From: Hallerella succinigenes | GTDB taxonomy: Bacteria > Fibrobacterota > Fibrobacteria > Fibrobacterales > Fibrobacteraceae | DNA: 64,000 nucleotides | Assembly (NCBI RefSeq): GCF_002797675.1 | Contig: NZ_PGEX01000001.1 | Coordinates: forward strand, 2,046,001-2,110,000 | Direction: 5' to 3' | Shown: positions 49,166 to 58,786 of the stretch, piece after piece | Position numbering within the stretch: position 1 is the stretch's first letter | Layout of the letters: every line of letters begins with the position of its first letter | Translations under genes and position numbers: made by a program | The notes under the pieces: generated by a model | Told to the model about the DNA's origin: nothing | What the model saw: the letters and a program-made list of their open reading frames with translations, nothing else | The model's database searches: none

Positions 49166-50236
49166 CTAGGTGAAGTGGTCATCAATAATGCCGCTCGCTA
49201 AAACGGCATCATCTTGATAAAGTACGACGATTTGCCCCGGAGTCACAGACATTTGAGGTTCGTCGAAGGCTACGTACAAATTATCGCCTTCGATTTTGAA
49301 TGTAGCAGGGGCAAGGGTTTTACCGTGGCGGATCTTTGCCATGGCGCGACCCTCATTCACATGATCGTCCAGAAGCAATCGGTTGACGTCATGGGCTTTA
49401 AGGCTTTTGGAATACAAATCGGCTTTGGTTCCGAGAATCACTTGATTCTTGTGCGGGTCAATTTTCACGACAAAAAGCGGCTCTTTGAGACCGCCAATGC
49501 CAAGACCTTTGCGCTGACCGATGGTATAATAAATGATACCGTTGTGATGGCCGAGAACTTTGCCGTTCAAATCGACGATGTCACCGGGCTTGATGTCATC
49601 CTTGTCGAAGAGAACTGCGTAATCTTCGCATTCGATGAAGTCTTGACTTTCGTGCTGGGCGGCAATGTCTTCAAATCCGGATTCCGCAGCTAGGGTTTTG
49701 ACTTCTTTTTTGGTGAGGTTTCCGAGTGGGAAAATCACGCGGGAAAGCTGTTCTCTTTTTAAGCGCGAAAGGAAATAGGTCTGATCCTTGGTAGAATCGA
49801 CCGCCTTGCGCAAGAGTCTTCCGTTATCGGAAACCTGTGCATAATGCCCTGTCGCGAATGTGTCGAAGTCGAGCAGTTTATGGGCGCAATCGATTAAGAA
49901 TCCAAACTTCATCTTTTGATTGCATTTAACGCAAGGGTTCGGGGTGCGACCGGCTCTGTATTCTTCGCGGAAATAGTCTAAAACATTTCGCTTGTACTGT
50001 TCGGCAAGCGGAATGACTTCGTAGTCGATACCTAGGCGTTTGGCGACTTCTGCTGTTTTTTCAAGTTCGCGAGCTTCACCTGGGCCAAAACATCCGCTTT
50101 GACCGTGGTCTTCTAAAGGAATTGTTCCATCCCAAAGAGACATCGTAACACCGACGACGGAGTGACCTTGTTTCTTTAAAAGATAGGCTGCCATCGTGGA
50201 ATCAACGCCACCAGAAAGTCCGACTGCGATTTTCAT
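49166..50236 (-). CDS. mnmA: tRNA-specific 2-thiouridylase MnmA
   Basis: 356 residues from ATG 50236 (MKIAVGLSGGVDSTMAAYLL). PP-loop SGGVDS and the first catalytic Cys in NPCVKCNQKMKFG are present. The second catalytic Cys region reads ESQDFIECEDYAVLF, where the Cys is shifted by about two residues compared with the usual DSxxICF, a variation I cannot judge without an alignment. It thiolates U34 in Lys, Glu and Gln tRNAs. Confidence 0.92.
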   Translation of the reverse strand: MKIAVGLSGGVDSTMAAYLLKKQGHSVVGVTMSLWDGTIPLEDHGQSGCFGPGEARELEKTAEVAKRLGIDYEVIPLAEQYKRNVLDYFREEYRAGRTPNPCVKCNQKMKFGFLIDCAHKLLDFDTFATGHYAQVSDNGRLLRKAVDSTKDQTYFLSRLKREQLSRVIFPLGNLTKKEVKTLAAESGFEDIAAQHESQDFIECEDYAVLFDKDDIKPGDIVDLNGKVLGHHNGIIYYTIGQRKGLGIGGLKEPLFVVKIDPHKNQVILGTKADLYSKSLKAHDVNRLLLDDHVNEGRAMAKIRHGKTLAPATFKIEGDNLYVAFDEPQMSVTPGQIVVLYQDDAVLASGIIDDHFT

Positions 50237-50291
50237 GCTCCAAAATATAGAAAAGCCAAAGTCCTTCAAAAAACTTTCTAACTTTCCCTAT

Positions 50292-50555
50292 ATGGATATT
50301 GCGTACTGGCGAAAAAAAATCGACGAGCTTGAAAACAATCTGATCGAGCTTTTGAATAACCGCGCAAATTATGCGGTTAAAATCGGTAAAATTAAAAAGG
50401 AAAAGGGACTTCCTGTTTTTGATGCCTCTCGCGAACAGGAAATCTTGGAACGCGTCGCTGCCAAGGCGAAAGCGTGTGACGGTCCGCTCTCTCCGGAATC
50501 GATGGCTCGGATTTTTCAGGTCATCATGACGGAAACTCGACAGGTGGAAAGGTGA
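50292..50555 (+). CDS. Chorismate mutase (AroQ type)
   Basis: 87 residues, MDIAYWRKKIDELENNLIEL then RANYAVKIGKIKKEKGLPV. All-helical AroQ fold with the Arg and Lys that bind chorismate. ATG 50292 is used because an upstream frame would overlap mnmA's start. Overlaps the next gene by ATGA, so it forms a two-step unit chorismate to prephenate to hydroxyphenylpyruvate. Confidence 0.88.
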   Translation: MDIAYWRKKIDELENNLIELLNNRANYAVKIGKIKKEKGLPVFDASREQEILERVAAKAKACDGPLSPESMARIFQVIMTETRQVER

Positions 50556-51664
50556 TGTTTTCTTTCAAACGAGTCACTTTTGTCGGTTTTGGGCTTCTTG
50601 CAAGTTCCATCGCCGCCGCTTTTAAGCAGGCGAAAGAAGATGTCATTGTTCGAGCGGTCAGCTCGCCGAAGACGCTTGCCCGTGCCAAGGAATTGAAACT
50701 CGCCGACGAAACGTTCGGCTATGATGAAATTGATCAGTGGGTAGAAGGTTCGGACGTCATTCTGCTTTGCACGCCGATTTCGATCATTCTTTCGACTCTC
50801 GAAAAGCTTTCCAAGCGGACTCCGTCCCATCCGATTCTCGTTTCGGATATAGGCAGTACCAAGGCGGAAATTTGCAAAGCGGGTGCCGCTCTTAAGGCTC
50901 CGTTCCGCTTTGTGGGAAGTCATCCGATGGCTGGCTCGGAAAAACATTCCGTTGAATTCAACGATCCGTCGTTATTTGAAAATGCGTACTGGTTCGTCTG
51001 CCCGCCTGCGGGAACCTCTGCTTGCGATTATAAGGCTCTGTCCGAAATGATTTCGTTCGTCGGAGCGGAGCAGGTCGTTTTCCCGCCGGAACATCACGAT
51101 CAGACGGTCGCCTGGGTCAGTCACATGCCGCAGATGGCAAGTTCAAGCCTCGCCGCGAACATCCCGGCGCGCCTTCTCGACAACGGGTACCAGCATTTTG
51201 CCGGGCGCGCCTTCCGCGACATGACCCGTATCGCCGCATCCAGCTGGGCCATGTGGAAGGATATTGCCGAAACGAACAAACCGGAAATTCTTCGCGCCAT
51301 GGACGAATATATCGCAGGCCTTCAAGAGACCCGTCAGGCAATCGAAAAACTCCCGACGGATGAAGACTATCTGCATCGGATTTTTAGCCAGGGAAACGCC
51401 GGTCGCGCTTCGCTTTTTGCCCCAGGCAAGAATGCGAACAACAGTTTTTTCCAGCTCACGGTACAGTTGAAAGATGAACCGGGATCGATTCTTGCAGTGC
51501 TTGAACCGCTTGCGAAGGCAGAGCTGAACGTGCGAGATATCGAACTTATGAAGGTGCGCGAAAATATCGCAGGCACCCTTTTGATTGCATTTAAAACCGA
51601 AGCTCAGGCGAATGCGGCGCGAGAACTCTTGCGCTCCTTGAATTTTGAAGTAACGGAACGCTAA
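50552..51664 (+). CDS. tyrA: Prephenate dehydrogenase with ACT domain
   Basis: 370 residues. Rossmann start (VTFVGFGLLASSIAAAFKQA), VSDIGSTKAEICKAG and GSHPMAGSEKHSVEF with the catalytic His, C-terminal ACT domain from about residue 300 (LTVQLKDEPGSILAVLEPLA) for feedback control by tyrosine. Ends with a TAATG overlap into the next gene. Confidence 0.92.
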   Translation: MMFSFKRVTFVGFGLLASSIAAAFKQAKEDVIVRAVSSPKTLARAKELKLADETFGYDEIDQWVEGSDVILLCTPISIILSTLEKLSKRTPSHPILVSDIGSTKAEICKAGAALKAPFRFVGSHPMAGSEKHSVEFNDPSLFENAYWFVCPPAGTSACDYKALSEMISFVGAEQVVFPPEHHDQTVAWVSHMPQMASSSLAANIPARLLDNGYQHFAGRAFRDMTRIAASSWAMWKDIAETNKPEILRAMDEYIAGLQETRQAIEKLPTDEDYLHRIFSQGNAGRASLFAPGKNANNSFFQLTVQLKDEPGSILAVLEPLAKAELNVRDIELMKVRENIAGTLLIAFKTEAQANAARELLRSLNFEVTER

Positions 51665-52998
51665 TGGAAGATATCGTTTTAAATCCGGACCGCGAACTTT
51701 CGGAAGATGTGCTTGCGCTCGGCCTTCTGGTGAACGGTCGTACGACTTTGGACGACTTTGCGTTTACCGATCGCTCTCGCCATTTTGCGAACTTGCTCCA
51801 GGAGTTTGGCCTCAAGGTCGAAGAAAAAGGTTCGAATACGATTCTGACGGGTGTCGGATTCTCTTATAAGATTCCGGCTCTTCTGCATATTCCGGAAAGT
51901 GACAATGCCATGTCGCTTTTGCTTGCTCTCGCTTCCAAGGATACGGAAACGCTTTTCTCTGCAACGGGAACTGCGGAACAGCTTCAAAAGGCAAAGACTT
52001 TCCTCGCTGAAGTTTTCGGCGTGAAGGTGGAAAACGAATCGGATACGGAAGCGGGCAAGACGATTTCGTTCCACTTTGAACATGTGCTTCCGTTGCTCAA
52101 GGAAACGCGTGAAGGCTGCATCCCGTACCTCGCTAAGAATGCGGTCCTCGTGAATGCTCTTGTTCTCGGTAGAACTGTCGAGTTTGATGAACGCTGTCCG
52201 GTCCGTTCTTCGTTTGTCGAAATGCTCGCTTACTTCGGCGCGCAAATCCAGATTCAAACGACCGGTATGCAGGAAATGAGCGAACTCGAACGCCGTATTG
52301 CCAAGGCTCGTGGTATCAAAACGGAACGCCGTGTCAAAACGGTCATTTCCGAAACCAAGATTTTGACGAGCCACGACTACTTTGTGCCGAATGATCCGAC
52401 GGAAGCTTGTGCCCTTGTCATCCTTTCGATTCTTTCTCCGGCATTCAAAAACAAAAAGATTACGCTCAAAAATGTTCTGGTTGCGGCCGACCGTGCCGGA
52501 GCCTTCTCGGCGCTCCGCCGTATGGGGGCAAAAATCGATTTTGGATCGCGTCACGAGCGTTATGGCACAGCCTATGCGGACGTGATTTCTGTTTACGATA
52601 AACGCTTGTCCTCTCGCCGCCTTGCAGAAGATATCCTTTGCACGTGCCTGGAGGAATATCCGTTCATCGCTCTTGCGGCGAGTACTGCCGACGGGGAAAG
52701 TATTCTTCGCATTCCGGATAGCCTATCCAAGGAATTGCGTCCTCGTTGCGAAACGCTCGCCCGAAATTTGAAACAGACAGGCGCTTCGATCGGCGTCTAT
52801 GATGAAGGACTTGTTATCCGCGGAAGAGAAGAACTCGATGCGGGCAGATTTGATGCGGAAAACGATCCGGTTCTTGGATTGATGTTTAACGTCATTTCGC
52901 TTTTCTCGCAAGGAGAAACGACGATTGAAAATCTGGGAAACATCGACGTCGCTTTTCCAGGGATCGTAAATAAATTAAAAGAGATTGCACAATCATGA
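51664..52998 (+). CDS. Diverged EPSP-synthase-family protein next to tyrA
   Basis: 444 residues. Fold-level similarity to EPSP/UDP-GlcNAc enolpyruvyl transferases is suggested by repeated segments such as VRSSFVEMLAYFGAQIQIQT, NDPTEACALVILSIL and VFPGIV-like end (DVAFPGIVNKLKEIA), but the hallmark PGSKS, GNSGTSxR and NDHRxAM motifs of the real aroA (31746-33086) are absent or changed. It overlaps tyrA and nadK by 1 and 4 bp, so it is part of the aromatic operon. The role is unknown, possibly regulatory or a different transferase. Confidence 0.6.
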   Translation: MEDIVLNPDRELSEDVLALGLLVNGRTTLDDFAFTDRSRHFANLLQEFGLKVEEKGSNTILTGVGFSYKIPALLHIPESDNAMSLLLALASKDTETLFSATGTAEQLQKAKTFLAEVFGVKVENESDTEAGKTISFHFEHVLPLLKETREGCIPYLAKNAVLVNALVLGRTVEFDERCPVRSSFVEMLAYFGAQIQIQTTGMQEMSELERRIAKARGIKTERRVKTVISETKILTSHDYFVPNDPTEACALVILSILSPAFKNKKITLKNVLVAADRAGAFSALRRMGAKIDFGSRHERYGTAYADVISVYDKRLSSRRLAEDILCTCLEEYPFIALAASTADGESILRIPDSLSKELRPRCETLARNLKQTGASIGVYDEGLVIRGREELDAGRFDAENDPVLGLMFNVISLFSQGETTIENLGNIDVAFPGIVNKLKEIAQS

Positions 52999-53876
52999 AG
53001 TTTTCCAAAATCGGCATTGTTGGCTTTAAGGGAAAGAGCCCTGAACTCATCAAGGCTCTCGAAGAAATTTCCGTGTTTGCGGCAAAGCATCGTGACATTT
53101 CGTTCTATGCGGTGGATTCTCTTGTGGGAGTCGCTCCCAAGGGTATTCGCATTGTCTCGGAACGCACTCTGCGCAAATGCTCTCTTTTGATTGCGATCGG
53201 CGGTGATGGTACGTTTTTAAGCTCGGCACGTATTGCGCTGGGCGTCAACATTCCGATTCTTGGCGTGAATGCGGGCCGCGTTGGATTCCTGACGGAAACG
53301 CCGGTGGAAAGCTTGCCGGATGCGCTGAATGCACTTCTCGTGGGCGATTATACGACCCGCGACCGCATCATGATAGATGCCAAAATCTATCACAAGCAAA
53401 AGGTTCTCTGCTCGGAAACGGTTTTGAACGAAATGCATATCCGAGCCCATGCTCCAGAACGCCTCGTCAATATCAACGTGGAATTCAAGGGCCGTCCGCT
53501 GACGGAATATTGGGCGGATTCTCTGCTCGTTTCGACGCCGACAGGTTCTACTGCTTACAATCTTGCCGCGGGTGGGCCAATTATCTATCCGTCGGTCGAT
53601 GCCTTTGTCTTGACCCCGGTGGCGCCTTGCAGTCTTTCGGTTAGGCCGCTTATCATCCCGACGGATTCGGAATGCCGTGTCACGTCGATTATGAATACGC
53701 CGATTGAACTCGTCTTTGACGGTCGAATTGTGCACGTCCTTGAAGCGGGGGATTCTCTCGTTCTTTCCAAGAGTAAGGATGTAACGACGTTTATCCGCAT
53801 GAAGAATACGGGCTTCGTCAATGCTCTTCACGGAAAGCTCGGCTGGACGGGAAAACCGAAGCTCGCGATCAAGTAA
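52995..53876 (+). CDS. nadK: NAD kinase
   Basis: 293 residues. LIAIGGDGTFLSSARIALG holds the GGDG motif, VNAGRVGFLTE and the conserved NE/D region VLNEMHIRAHAPERL, and LVSTPTGSTAYNLAAGGPI. It makes NADP from NAD. Last gene of the aromatic amino acid operon, convergent with the next gene. Confidence 0.94.
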   Translation: MKFSKIGIVGFKGKSPELIKALEEISVFAAKHRDISFYAVDSLVGVAPKGIRIVSERTLRKCSLLIAIGGDGTFLSSARIALGVNIPILGVNAGRVGFLTETPVESLPDALNALLVGDYTTRDRIMIDAKIYHKQKVLCSETVLNEMHIRAHAPERLVNINVEFKGRPLTEYWADSLLVSTPTGSTAYNLAAGGPIIYPSVDAFVLTPVAPCSLSVRPLIIPTDSECRVTSIMNTPIELVFDGRIVHVLEAGDSLVLSKSKDVTTFIRMKNTGFVNALHGKLGWTGKPKLAIK

Positions 53877-55601
53877 TCACAAATAAGGTTCAATCAGCGG
53901 AAGGGTCTGTGCGACTGCGTCCTGGATGCTTTCCAAATCTTCGCCGGGATACGCTTTGGACTTGGAAATTTCAAGTGCTAAATCGAGTCCGCGTTTCAGG
54001 TTCTCTGCGACCGTTTTCAAAGGAGTTCCCATTTCTACCGAAGCCTTAAACCACTTTGCGTACAGCTGAATTTCCAAAGCGAACATGTGCGGACGATGCG
54101 CGGTGGTTAAAGTTTCCCCACGTCCATAGATAAAGTCCACCATTTCTTTGAGCGTGTAAGTTCTGTCGAAAAAGGCGAGGTTCGGGCCGGGGCAAATTTC
54201 TGCCGGAGCCTTTTCTGAGCTTTCAAGCCCGAGAGCGATTAGCCCGGAATTTCCGAGCTCATGGCAAATGCACGTCTTTTCGAAGACCAGAGCTTTTGCT
54301 TTTTGCTTTTCTTCGGCGGAAATGTTCAAAGCATCGATGGCGGCGATTTTTTTCTTTTGATATTCGCGGCTTGCCGTGCAAATCGGGCGTTCCGTGAATT
54401 CGGTATTGTTTTGCAAAAAGCCTTTGGGACAAAGGGCGCCTGGATTTCCTTGCTCTATTTTTTGAACGCGGTCGATTTCTGCGGGGCAGAGTTTCAAATG
54501 GCTAAAAGGAATGCCGAGCGGGGATGCCTCGCTCATCACGATGTCATTTGAACTCGCCTTGGCGAGCAAGTTTCTCAATGCGTCATCCACGAGAGTCGCT
54601 TCCGATACAAGCAAAAAAGGCGATCCCCATCCGCACCGGTCCATCCCAAAATCGCGCAAAAGACGCTCGGCTTCGCCAAAGTTTCCAATGCCACCCTGGA
54701 CTGTAAATTTTGGCATCAGCGGCATCAAACGTTTTACGTCGAGACCGTGGGTTGTATAATACTTTTGCACGGCATCTCTAAAACCGCAAACAAGCTTCTC
54801 TTTCTTCGTCACGACTTCTTGTAAAATCAGCGGTAGAAGCTCTCCCTGTGCAGGGAACAGGTGACCGCCACAGTTCAACCCGGACTCAATGCGGTATTCC
54901 GAAACTTCGAGACCCTTGCGGGCTAAAAATTTACCTTGGATTTCTGCTGAACGGAAGTCCGAAATTTTCAATACAATTTTTTTGTCAAAGCCTCCGACCG
55001 CATTTCGGTAAAAGCAGGGGAAAGCTTCCATTTCGCTGAAAAGTGCCTGGTTGATTCCCGCGCTTAGAATCAGACTCGTGTTTCCGTAAAGGTTTGATTT
55101 CGCATAGCCGCGGAGCGCTTCTTTAGCATCGTCAAAGCCCGGGCGGTCGAGTTTCACCATGATGTTCACATCGATAGAGCCCGGGCGCATTTCTGCACTC
55201 AAGGCGTTCTCTTCAGCATCACGGGCGTCTCCCCTAGGCATTTGGAGCATCTTCAGGTAACGCTTGCGGAGCGGATCTTCTGTCGGCAATAGCTGAAAGT
55301 AAAAGTCCTTTTCGCTTTCTCCCGTAAAAGGCGCTTTTTTTACACGGGCAAAATTCTTTTGCACCAAGGCGTTCACCAGATTCAGATAGAGCTGTATCCG
55401 CTTTTCTCGGGCGTGTTCGGCGGAAGGGGAAACCTTTTCGTACGGCAGTCCGTATTTTTGGGCGTAATACAGACCGATCTTTTCCGTCATCCTGTCATCG
55501 ACGAGGGAAATCGCCGAGTCGATTCCCCAATGCGCCACGCGTAGGGGAGAATCGGTCGTAAAACAGGTTCCCATTACAGGAATATGGAAAAGATGTGACA
55601 T
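53877..55601 (-). CDS. Conserved unknown protein, possible FMN/TIM-barrel enzyme
   Basis: 574 residues, soluble, no signal peptide. MSHLFHIPVMGTCFTTDSPL, RVAHWGIDSAISLVDDRMTE and a Gly-rich FTVQGGIGNFGEAERLLRDF remind me of nitronate-monooxygenase-like TIM barrels. A Cys-rich part near 440-475 (KKIAAIDALNISAEEKQKAK, CICHELGNSGLI) could bind a metal. I am not able to assign a function. Confidence 0.5.
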   Translation of the reverse strand: MSHLFHIPVMGTCFTTDSPLRVAHWGIDSAISLVDDRMTEKIGLYYAQKYGLPYEKVSPSAEHAREKRIQLYLNLVNALVQKNFARVKKAPFTGESEKDFYFQLLPTEDPLRKRYLKMLQMPRGDARDAEENALSAEMRPGSIDVNIMVKLDRPGFDDAKEALRGYAKSNLYGNTSLILSAGINQALFSEMEAFPCFYRNAVGGFDKKIVLKISDFRSAEIQGKFLARKGLEVSEYRIESGLNCGGHLFPAQGELLPLILQEVVTKKEKLVCGFRDAVQKYYTTHGLDVKRLMPLMPKFTVQGGIGNFGEAERLLRDFGMDRCGWGSPFLLVSEATLVDDALRNLLAKASSNDIVMSEASPLGIPFSHLKLCPAEIDRVQKIEQGNPGALCPKGFLQNNTEFTERPICTASREYQKKKIAAIDALNISAEEKQKAKALVFEKTCICHELGNSGLIALGLESSEKAPAEICPGPNLAFFDRTYTLKEMVDFIYGRGETLTTAHRPHMFALEIQLYAKWFKASVEMGTPLKTVAENLKRGLDLALEISKSKAYPGEDLESIQDAVAQTLPLIEPYL

Positions 55602-55612
55602 AGACCCTTAAA

Positions 55613-56482
55613 CTAGTAATTTCTTAGCCATAAACCTTTCTTGAGTCGCCATTCCACAACAAGTGTTCCCAAAAGGTCTGTGCGTAAAATCTTGGAGGAA
55701 TCTCCGGTCACAAAAGAAAGTTTTTTCAGCGTACTCTTTGCCGGATGACCGTAAGGATTGCCTTTTCCCACAGAGATGACCGCAAGCGTGGGCGCCACCT
55801 GTTCCAAAAAGCGGAGCGAAGAACTGCTCGTAGAACCGTGGTGCCCGACTTGCAAAAGGCTCGCCTGCAGATCGTGCGAAAGTTCCAAAAGTTCCGCTTC
55901 TCCCAGATTCTCCAGGTCCCCTGTGAAAAGCGCCCGCTCTTTTCCGTCCGAAATCTGCAAAACGGCGCTCGCATCGTTTCCCCCGATTTTTTTGAATCCC
56001 GTCGGCCATAAGATTTGACAGCTCCATTCTTCGCACGGGAGTTTTTGTCCGCGTTCGACTGCAACCGTTTTTGTCCCAAAACGTTTGGCAAGCTTCAAAA
56101 TGCTGTCCCGCAACCAAATGCCGCCGGTATCTCGGCTGTAAAAAAGCGTATTGATTTGCACGGAACCGTCCCATTCCAAAAATCCCCCCGCATGATCCCG
56201 ATGCCAATGGCTCACTAGCGCCCAATCCAAGTGCTTTATGTTTCGCACGTGCAGTGAATCCCAAAATCCAGTGGAATCGTTCCCTGCATCGTACAAAAAC
56301 GCCCACTCTTTGCCACTAGATTGAATCAAAACGGACAAACCTTGCCCGACATCCAAAAATTCAAGCTTTGCCGTTCCAAAATCCGCCACTTCGCTGGAAA
56401 TATCCGCTTGGGAACAGCCTCCAATTTGCCAAACGAGCGTGAAAATGCCCACAAAATACCACTGAAATCGCTTCATTTGCAT
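55613..56482 (-). CDS. ComEC/Rec2-like metallo-beta-lactamase lipoprotein
   Basis: 289 residues from ATG 56482 (AGGAGG upstream). Signal with lipobox (TLVWQIGGCSQ, Cys near residue 23), then LEFLDVGQGLSVLIQSSGKE, SHWHRDHAGGFL (HxHxDH), GDLENLGEAELLE and VGHHGSTSSSSLRFLEQ. This is the soluble C-terminal domain of ComEC without the channel, anchored to a membrane. It may act as a secreted nuclease or phosphodiesterase. Confidence 0.82.
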   Translation of the reverse strand: MQMKRFQWYFVGIFTLVWQIGGCSQADISSEVADFGTAKLEFLDVGQGLSVLIQSSGKEWAFLYDAGNDSTGFWDSLHVRNIKHLDWALVSHWHRDHAGGFLEWDGSVQINTLFYSRDTGGIWLRDSILKLAKRFGTKTVAVERGQKLPCEEWSCQILWPTGFKKIGGNDASAVLQISDGKERALFTGDLENLGEAELLELSHDLQASLLQVGHHGSTSSSSLRFLEQVAPTLAVISVGKGNPYGHPAKSTLKKLSFVTGDSSKILRTDLLGTLVVEWRLKKGLWLRNY

Positions 56483-56542
56483 AGGTCCTCCTAAAAGAAG
56501 CTCCATTTATAAGACGCTCGAAAGCACGGAGAAAGGAAAAAA

Positions 56543-56950
56543 TTGAAAAAAAAAAGGATTTTTAGTAAATTTACAAGTGCTATGCAGCTACCTAAGTACA
56601 AAAAGAAGAAACGCATTAAGCTCAAAATTTGCCAAGAACCGGGTTGCGGTCGCGAATTTTGGGGTCACCCGATTGCCAAGTACTGCCCGATTCACCGCGA
56701 TATCAAGAATCGCCAGAAGCAGAAGAAGGATGTGGAAAATATCGATGCAAAGAACATCGTATTCCGCCACAACTATACAGATGTTTTGGACTTGAAGTTC
56801 CGTTGCTGCCTCGAAGGTTGCGACAATCTGTTTGAAATCAAGGTCTTCCCGAAGCAGTTCATCTACCCGAGATTCTGCAACGAACACCGTAATGATTTCA
56901 AGCGTGCCAACTTCATGCGTTTGATGAGGCGTAAAGAGCGCGAAGAATAA
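56543..56950 (+). CDS. Small protein with two Cys/His zinc-finger-like motifs
   Basis: 135 residues if starting at TTG 56543 (AGAAAGGA upstream), or 122 from ATG 56582. Basic. CQEPGCGREFWGHPIAKYC then PIH, and CCLEGCDNLFEIKVF then FCNEH, form two similar C-C-C-H units, so it probably binds two zinc ions and perhaps nucleic acid. Confidence 0.6.
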   Translation: MKKKRIFSKFTSAMQLPKYKKKKRIKLKICQEPGCGREFWGHPIAKYCPIHRDIKNRQKQKKDVENIDAKNIVFRHNYTDVLDLKFRCCLEGCDNLFEIKVFPKQFIYPRFCNEHRNDFKRANFMRLMRRKEREE

Positions 56951-57009
56951 TTCAAAATTATCCCTTTGAATTTTCTTTAAACTTTGTTATATTTGCCTCG
57001 CTCATTTAT

Positions 57010-57085
57010 GGTGGGTGTAGCTCAGATTGGTTAGAGTCCCAGATTGTGATTCTGGTTGTCGCCGGTTCGAGTCCGGTTACCCACC
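57010..57085 (+). tRNA. tRNA-His (GTG)
   Basis: 76 nt including the extra G at -1. Acceptor GTGGGTG pairs with TACCCAC; anticodon GTG at 57046-57048 in a seven-base loop between CCAGA and TCTGG; T arm GGTTCGAGTCC. The G-1/C73 pair is typical of tRNA-His. No encoded CCA. Confidence 0.93.
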
Positions 57086-57090
57086 CTTGA

Positions 57091-57118
57091 AAACCTCCGT
57101 GCGGAAGTGCGGGGGTTT
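57091..57118 (+). terminator. Terminator after tRNA-His
   Basis: AAACCTCCG with CGGGGGTTT, followed by TCTCGTTTT, six bp after the tRNA end. Confidence 0.7.
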
Positions 57119-57195
57119 CTCGTTTTAAACAGATTTAAAATTTCGCACCTTATTTCGGTTGGTGAATTTATCTGAAAATTGATGAGTAAAAAAGA

Positions 57196-57225
57196 GAAGA
57201 CGCACTTCGGTTGAAGTGCGTCTTC
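57196..57225 (-). terminator. Terminator of glgC
   Basis: GAAGACGCACTTC / GAAGTGCGTCTTC, a perfect 13-bp stem with a four-base loop, followed on the minus strand by TCTTTTTT. Confidence 0.85.
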
Positions 57226-57244
57226 GATTAGAATTATCAAGGCG

Positions 57245-58492
57245 TTAAGCCTTTATAATCGTATCCTTGGCGAGAACGACGATACCCGAAGGCGTTACGT
57301 GGAACATTTTGCTATCGCGTTCCAAATCATAACCGATTTCGAAACCCGCAGGAATGTGCAAGCCCTTTTCGATAATGGCTCTGCGTACCTTCGCGCCCGG
57401 ACCGATCGTCACGTCAGGGAAGAGAATGGATTCTTCGACGAGGGCTTCCTTTTGAATGGAAACCGCCGGAGAAAGAACGCTCTTGATCACGCGACCGCCG
57501 CCGATTACGCAGCCTGCAGAAACAACGGAGTCGATTGCTGCGCCCGGATTTTCCGAGTCGCCGGCGCTAAAGAAACGGGCAGGCGGCTGGTTCCAGTTAT
57601 AGGTGCGAATCGGCCAGTAGTTGTTGTAGAGGTCGAACGGAGGATTGCCCGAGCAAATATCCATGTTGGCTTCGAAGAAGGCATCAAGCGTTCCCACGTC
57701 GCGCCAGTAACCCTTGGTTTCTGCGCGTTCTCCGCGGACGATGTTCGTGTTGAAATCGTAGACGTAAACAGGGTAGTTCGGGTAAAGCGCCGGAATAATA
57801 TCCTTGCCGAAGTCAGTTGCGCCTTCGCTAGAGTGCTTCAAAAGCTCTCGTACAAGGAACTTGCTTGTGAAAATATAGTTGCCCATGCTGGCGAGGCACC
57901 AGCCCGGGCGTCCCGGCATTTGCTTGGGTTCTTTCGGTTTTTCCTGGAAGCCGATCATGCGGTTGTCGCTATCGACTTCGATAATGCCGAATTCGCTTGC
58001 TTCTTCCACTGGTACAGGAATCGCTGCAATTGTCAGGAGTGCTGCACGAGAAAGGTGGAAGTCTATCATCTGATTCACATCCATTTTATAGATGTGGTCG
58101 CCGCCGAAGATCGCGACGATATCCGGACGCTCATCCGTAATCAGGTTGATGTTTTGGAAAATGGCGTCTGCGGTGCCTTTGTACCAATCGCCTCCGGTGC
58201 GCATCTGTGCGGGCACAAGGTCTACATACTGGTCAAGGCTTGCATTCAAGTTCCAGGCTGCAGAAATATGCTTGTTCAAGGAATCCGACTTGAATTGGGT
58301 CAACACCTTGATCTTGAAGATGCCAGAGTTGATAAAGTTGTTCAAAACGAAGTCGATAATTCGGTAAGTTCCACCAAAGTGAACCGCCGGCTTTGCACGG
58401 TCTCGGGTGAGAGGTTGGAGTCGGCTGCCCTGACCGCCAGCCATGATCATGCAAAGGGTGTTCTTGTTATGTTCACGATAAGACCAATTCAT
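57245..58492 (-). CDS. glgC: Glucose-1-phosphate adenylyltransferase
   Basis: 415 residues. MIMAGGQGSRLQPLTRDRAK and PAVHFGGTYRIIDFVLNNFI, then IFGGDHIYKMD and the sugar-binding EASEFGIIEV. It makes ADP-glucose for glycogen, in line with Fibrobacter storing large amounts of glycogen. Ends at a strong hairpin. The 294 bp before the divergent pckG hold the promoters of both genes but no other gene. Confidence 0.95.
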   Translation of the reverse strand: MNWSYREHNKNTLCMIMAGGQGSRLQPLTRDRAKPAVHFGGTYRIIDFVLNNFINSGIFKIKVLTQFKSDSLNKHISAAWNLNASLDQYVDLVPAQMRTGGDWYKGTADAIFQNINLITDERPDIVAIFGGDHIYKMDVNQMIDFHLSRAALLTIAAIPVPVEEASEFGIIEVDSDNRMIGFQEKPKEPKQMPGRPGWCLASMGNYIFTSKFLVRELLKHSSEGATDFGKDIIPALYPNYPVYVYDFNTNIVRGERAETKGYWRDVGTLDAFFEANMDICSGNPPFDLYNNYWPIRTYNWNQPPARFFSAGDSENPGAAIDSVVSAGCVIGGGRVIKSVLSPAVSIQKEALVEESILFPDVTIGPGAKVRRAIIEKGLHIPAGFEIGYDLERDSKMFHVTPSGIVVLAKDTIIKA

Positions 58493-58786
58493 AAAGCTCC
58501 TAATCTATATAAGCGATAAATACTCTCCTAATCTATCTTATTTTTTGCAAAAATTGGGAAATTTTCAAGAAAATCAAATAAAATCGTTGTAAAGATTCTG
58601 ACTGCTGGCTGGAGTTGTCCCTTCAAAAATGTGAAAATAGTCTGACTCAGTTTCGGAGCCCTTATCCAAGGGGCGTGGAAAAGGCTTTTTTAGATTCTAT
58701 CCACTTTCCGAATCTCCATTTTTTTGTACATTTATCGTGTTCGAAATGATCGAAACGTAACGTTAAACCAAATAGGAGTTACCTAT

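Noticed and set aside
57031-57240. 69-residue minus-strand ORF over tRNA-His
   Set aside because: It overlaps the tRNA and its terminator and has no ribosome-binding site.
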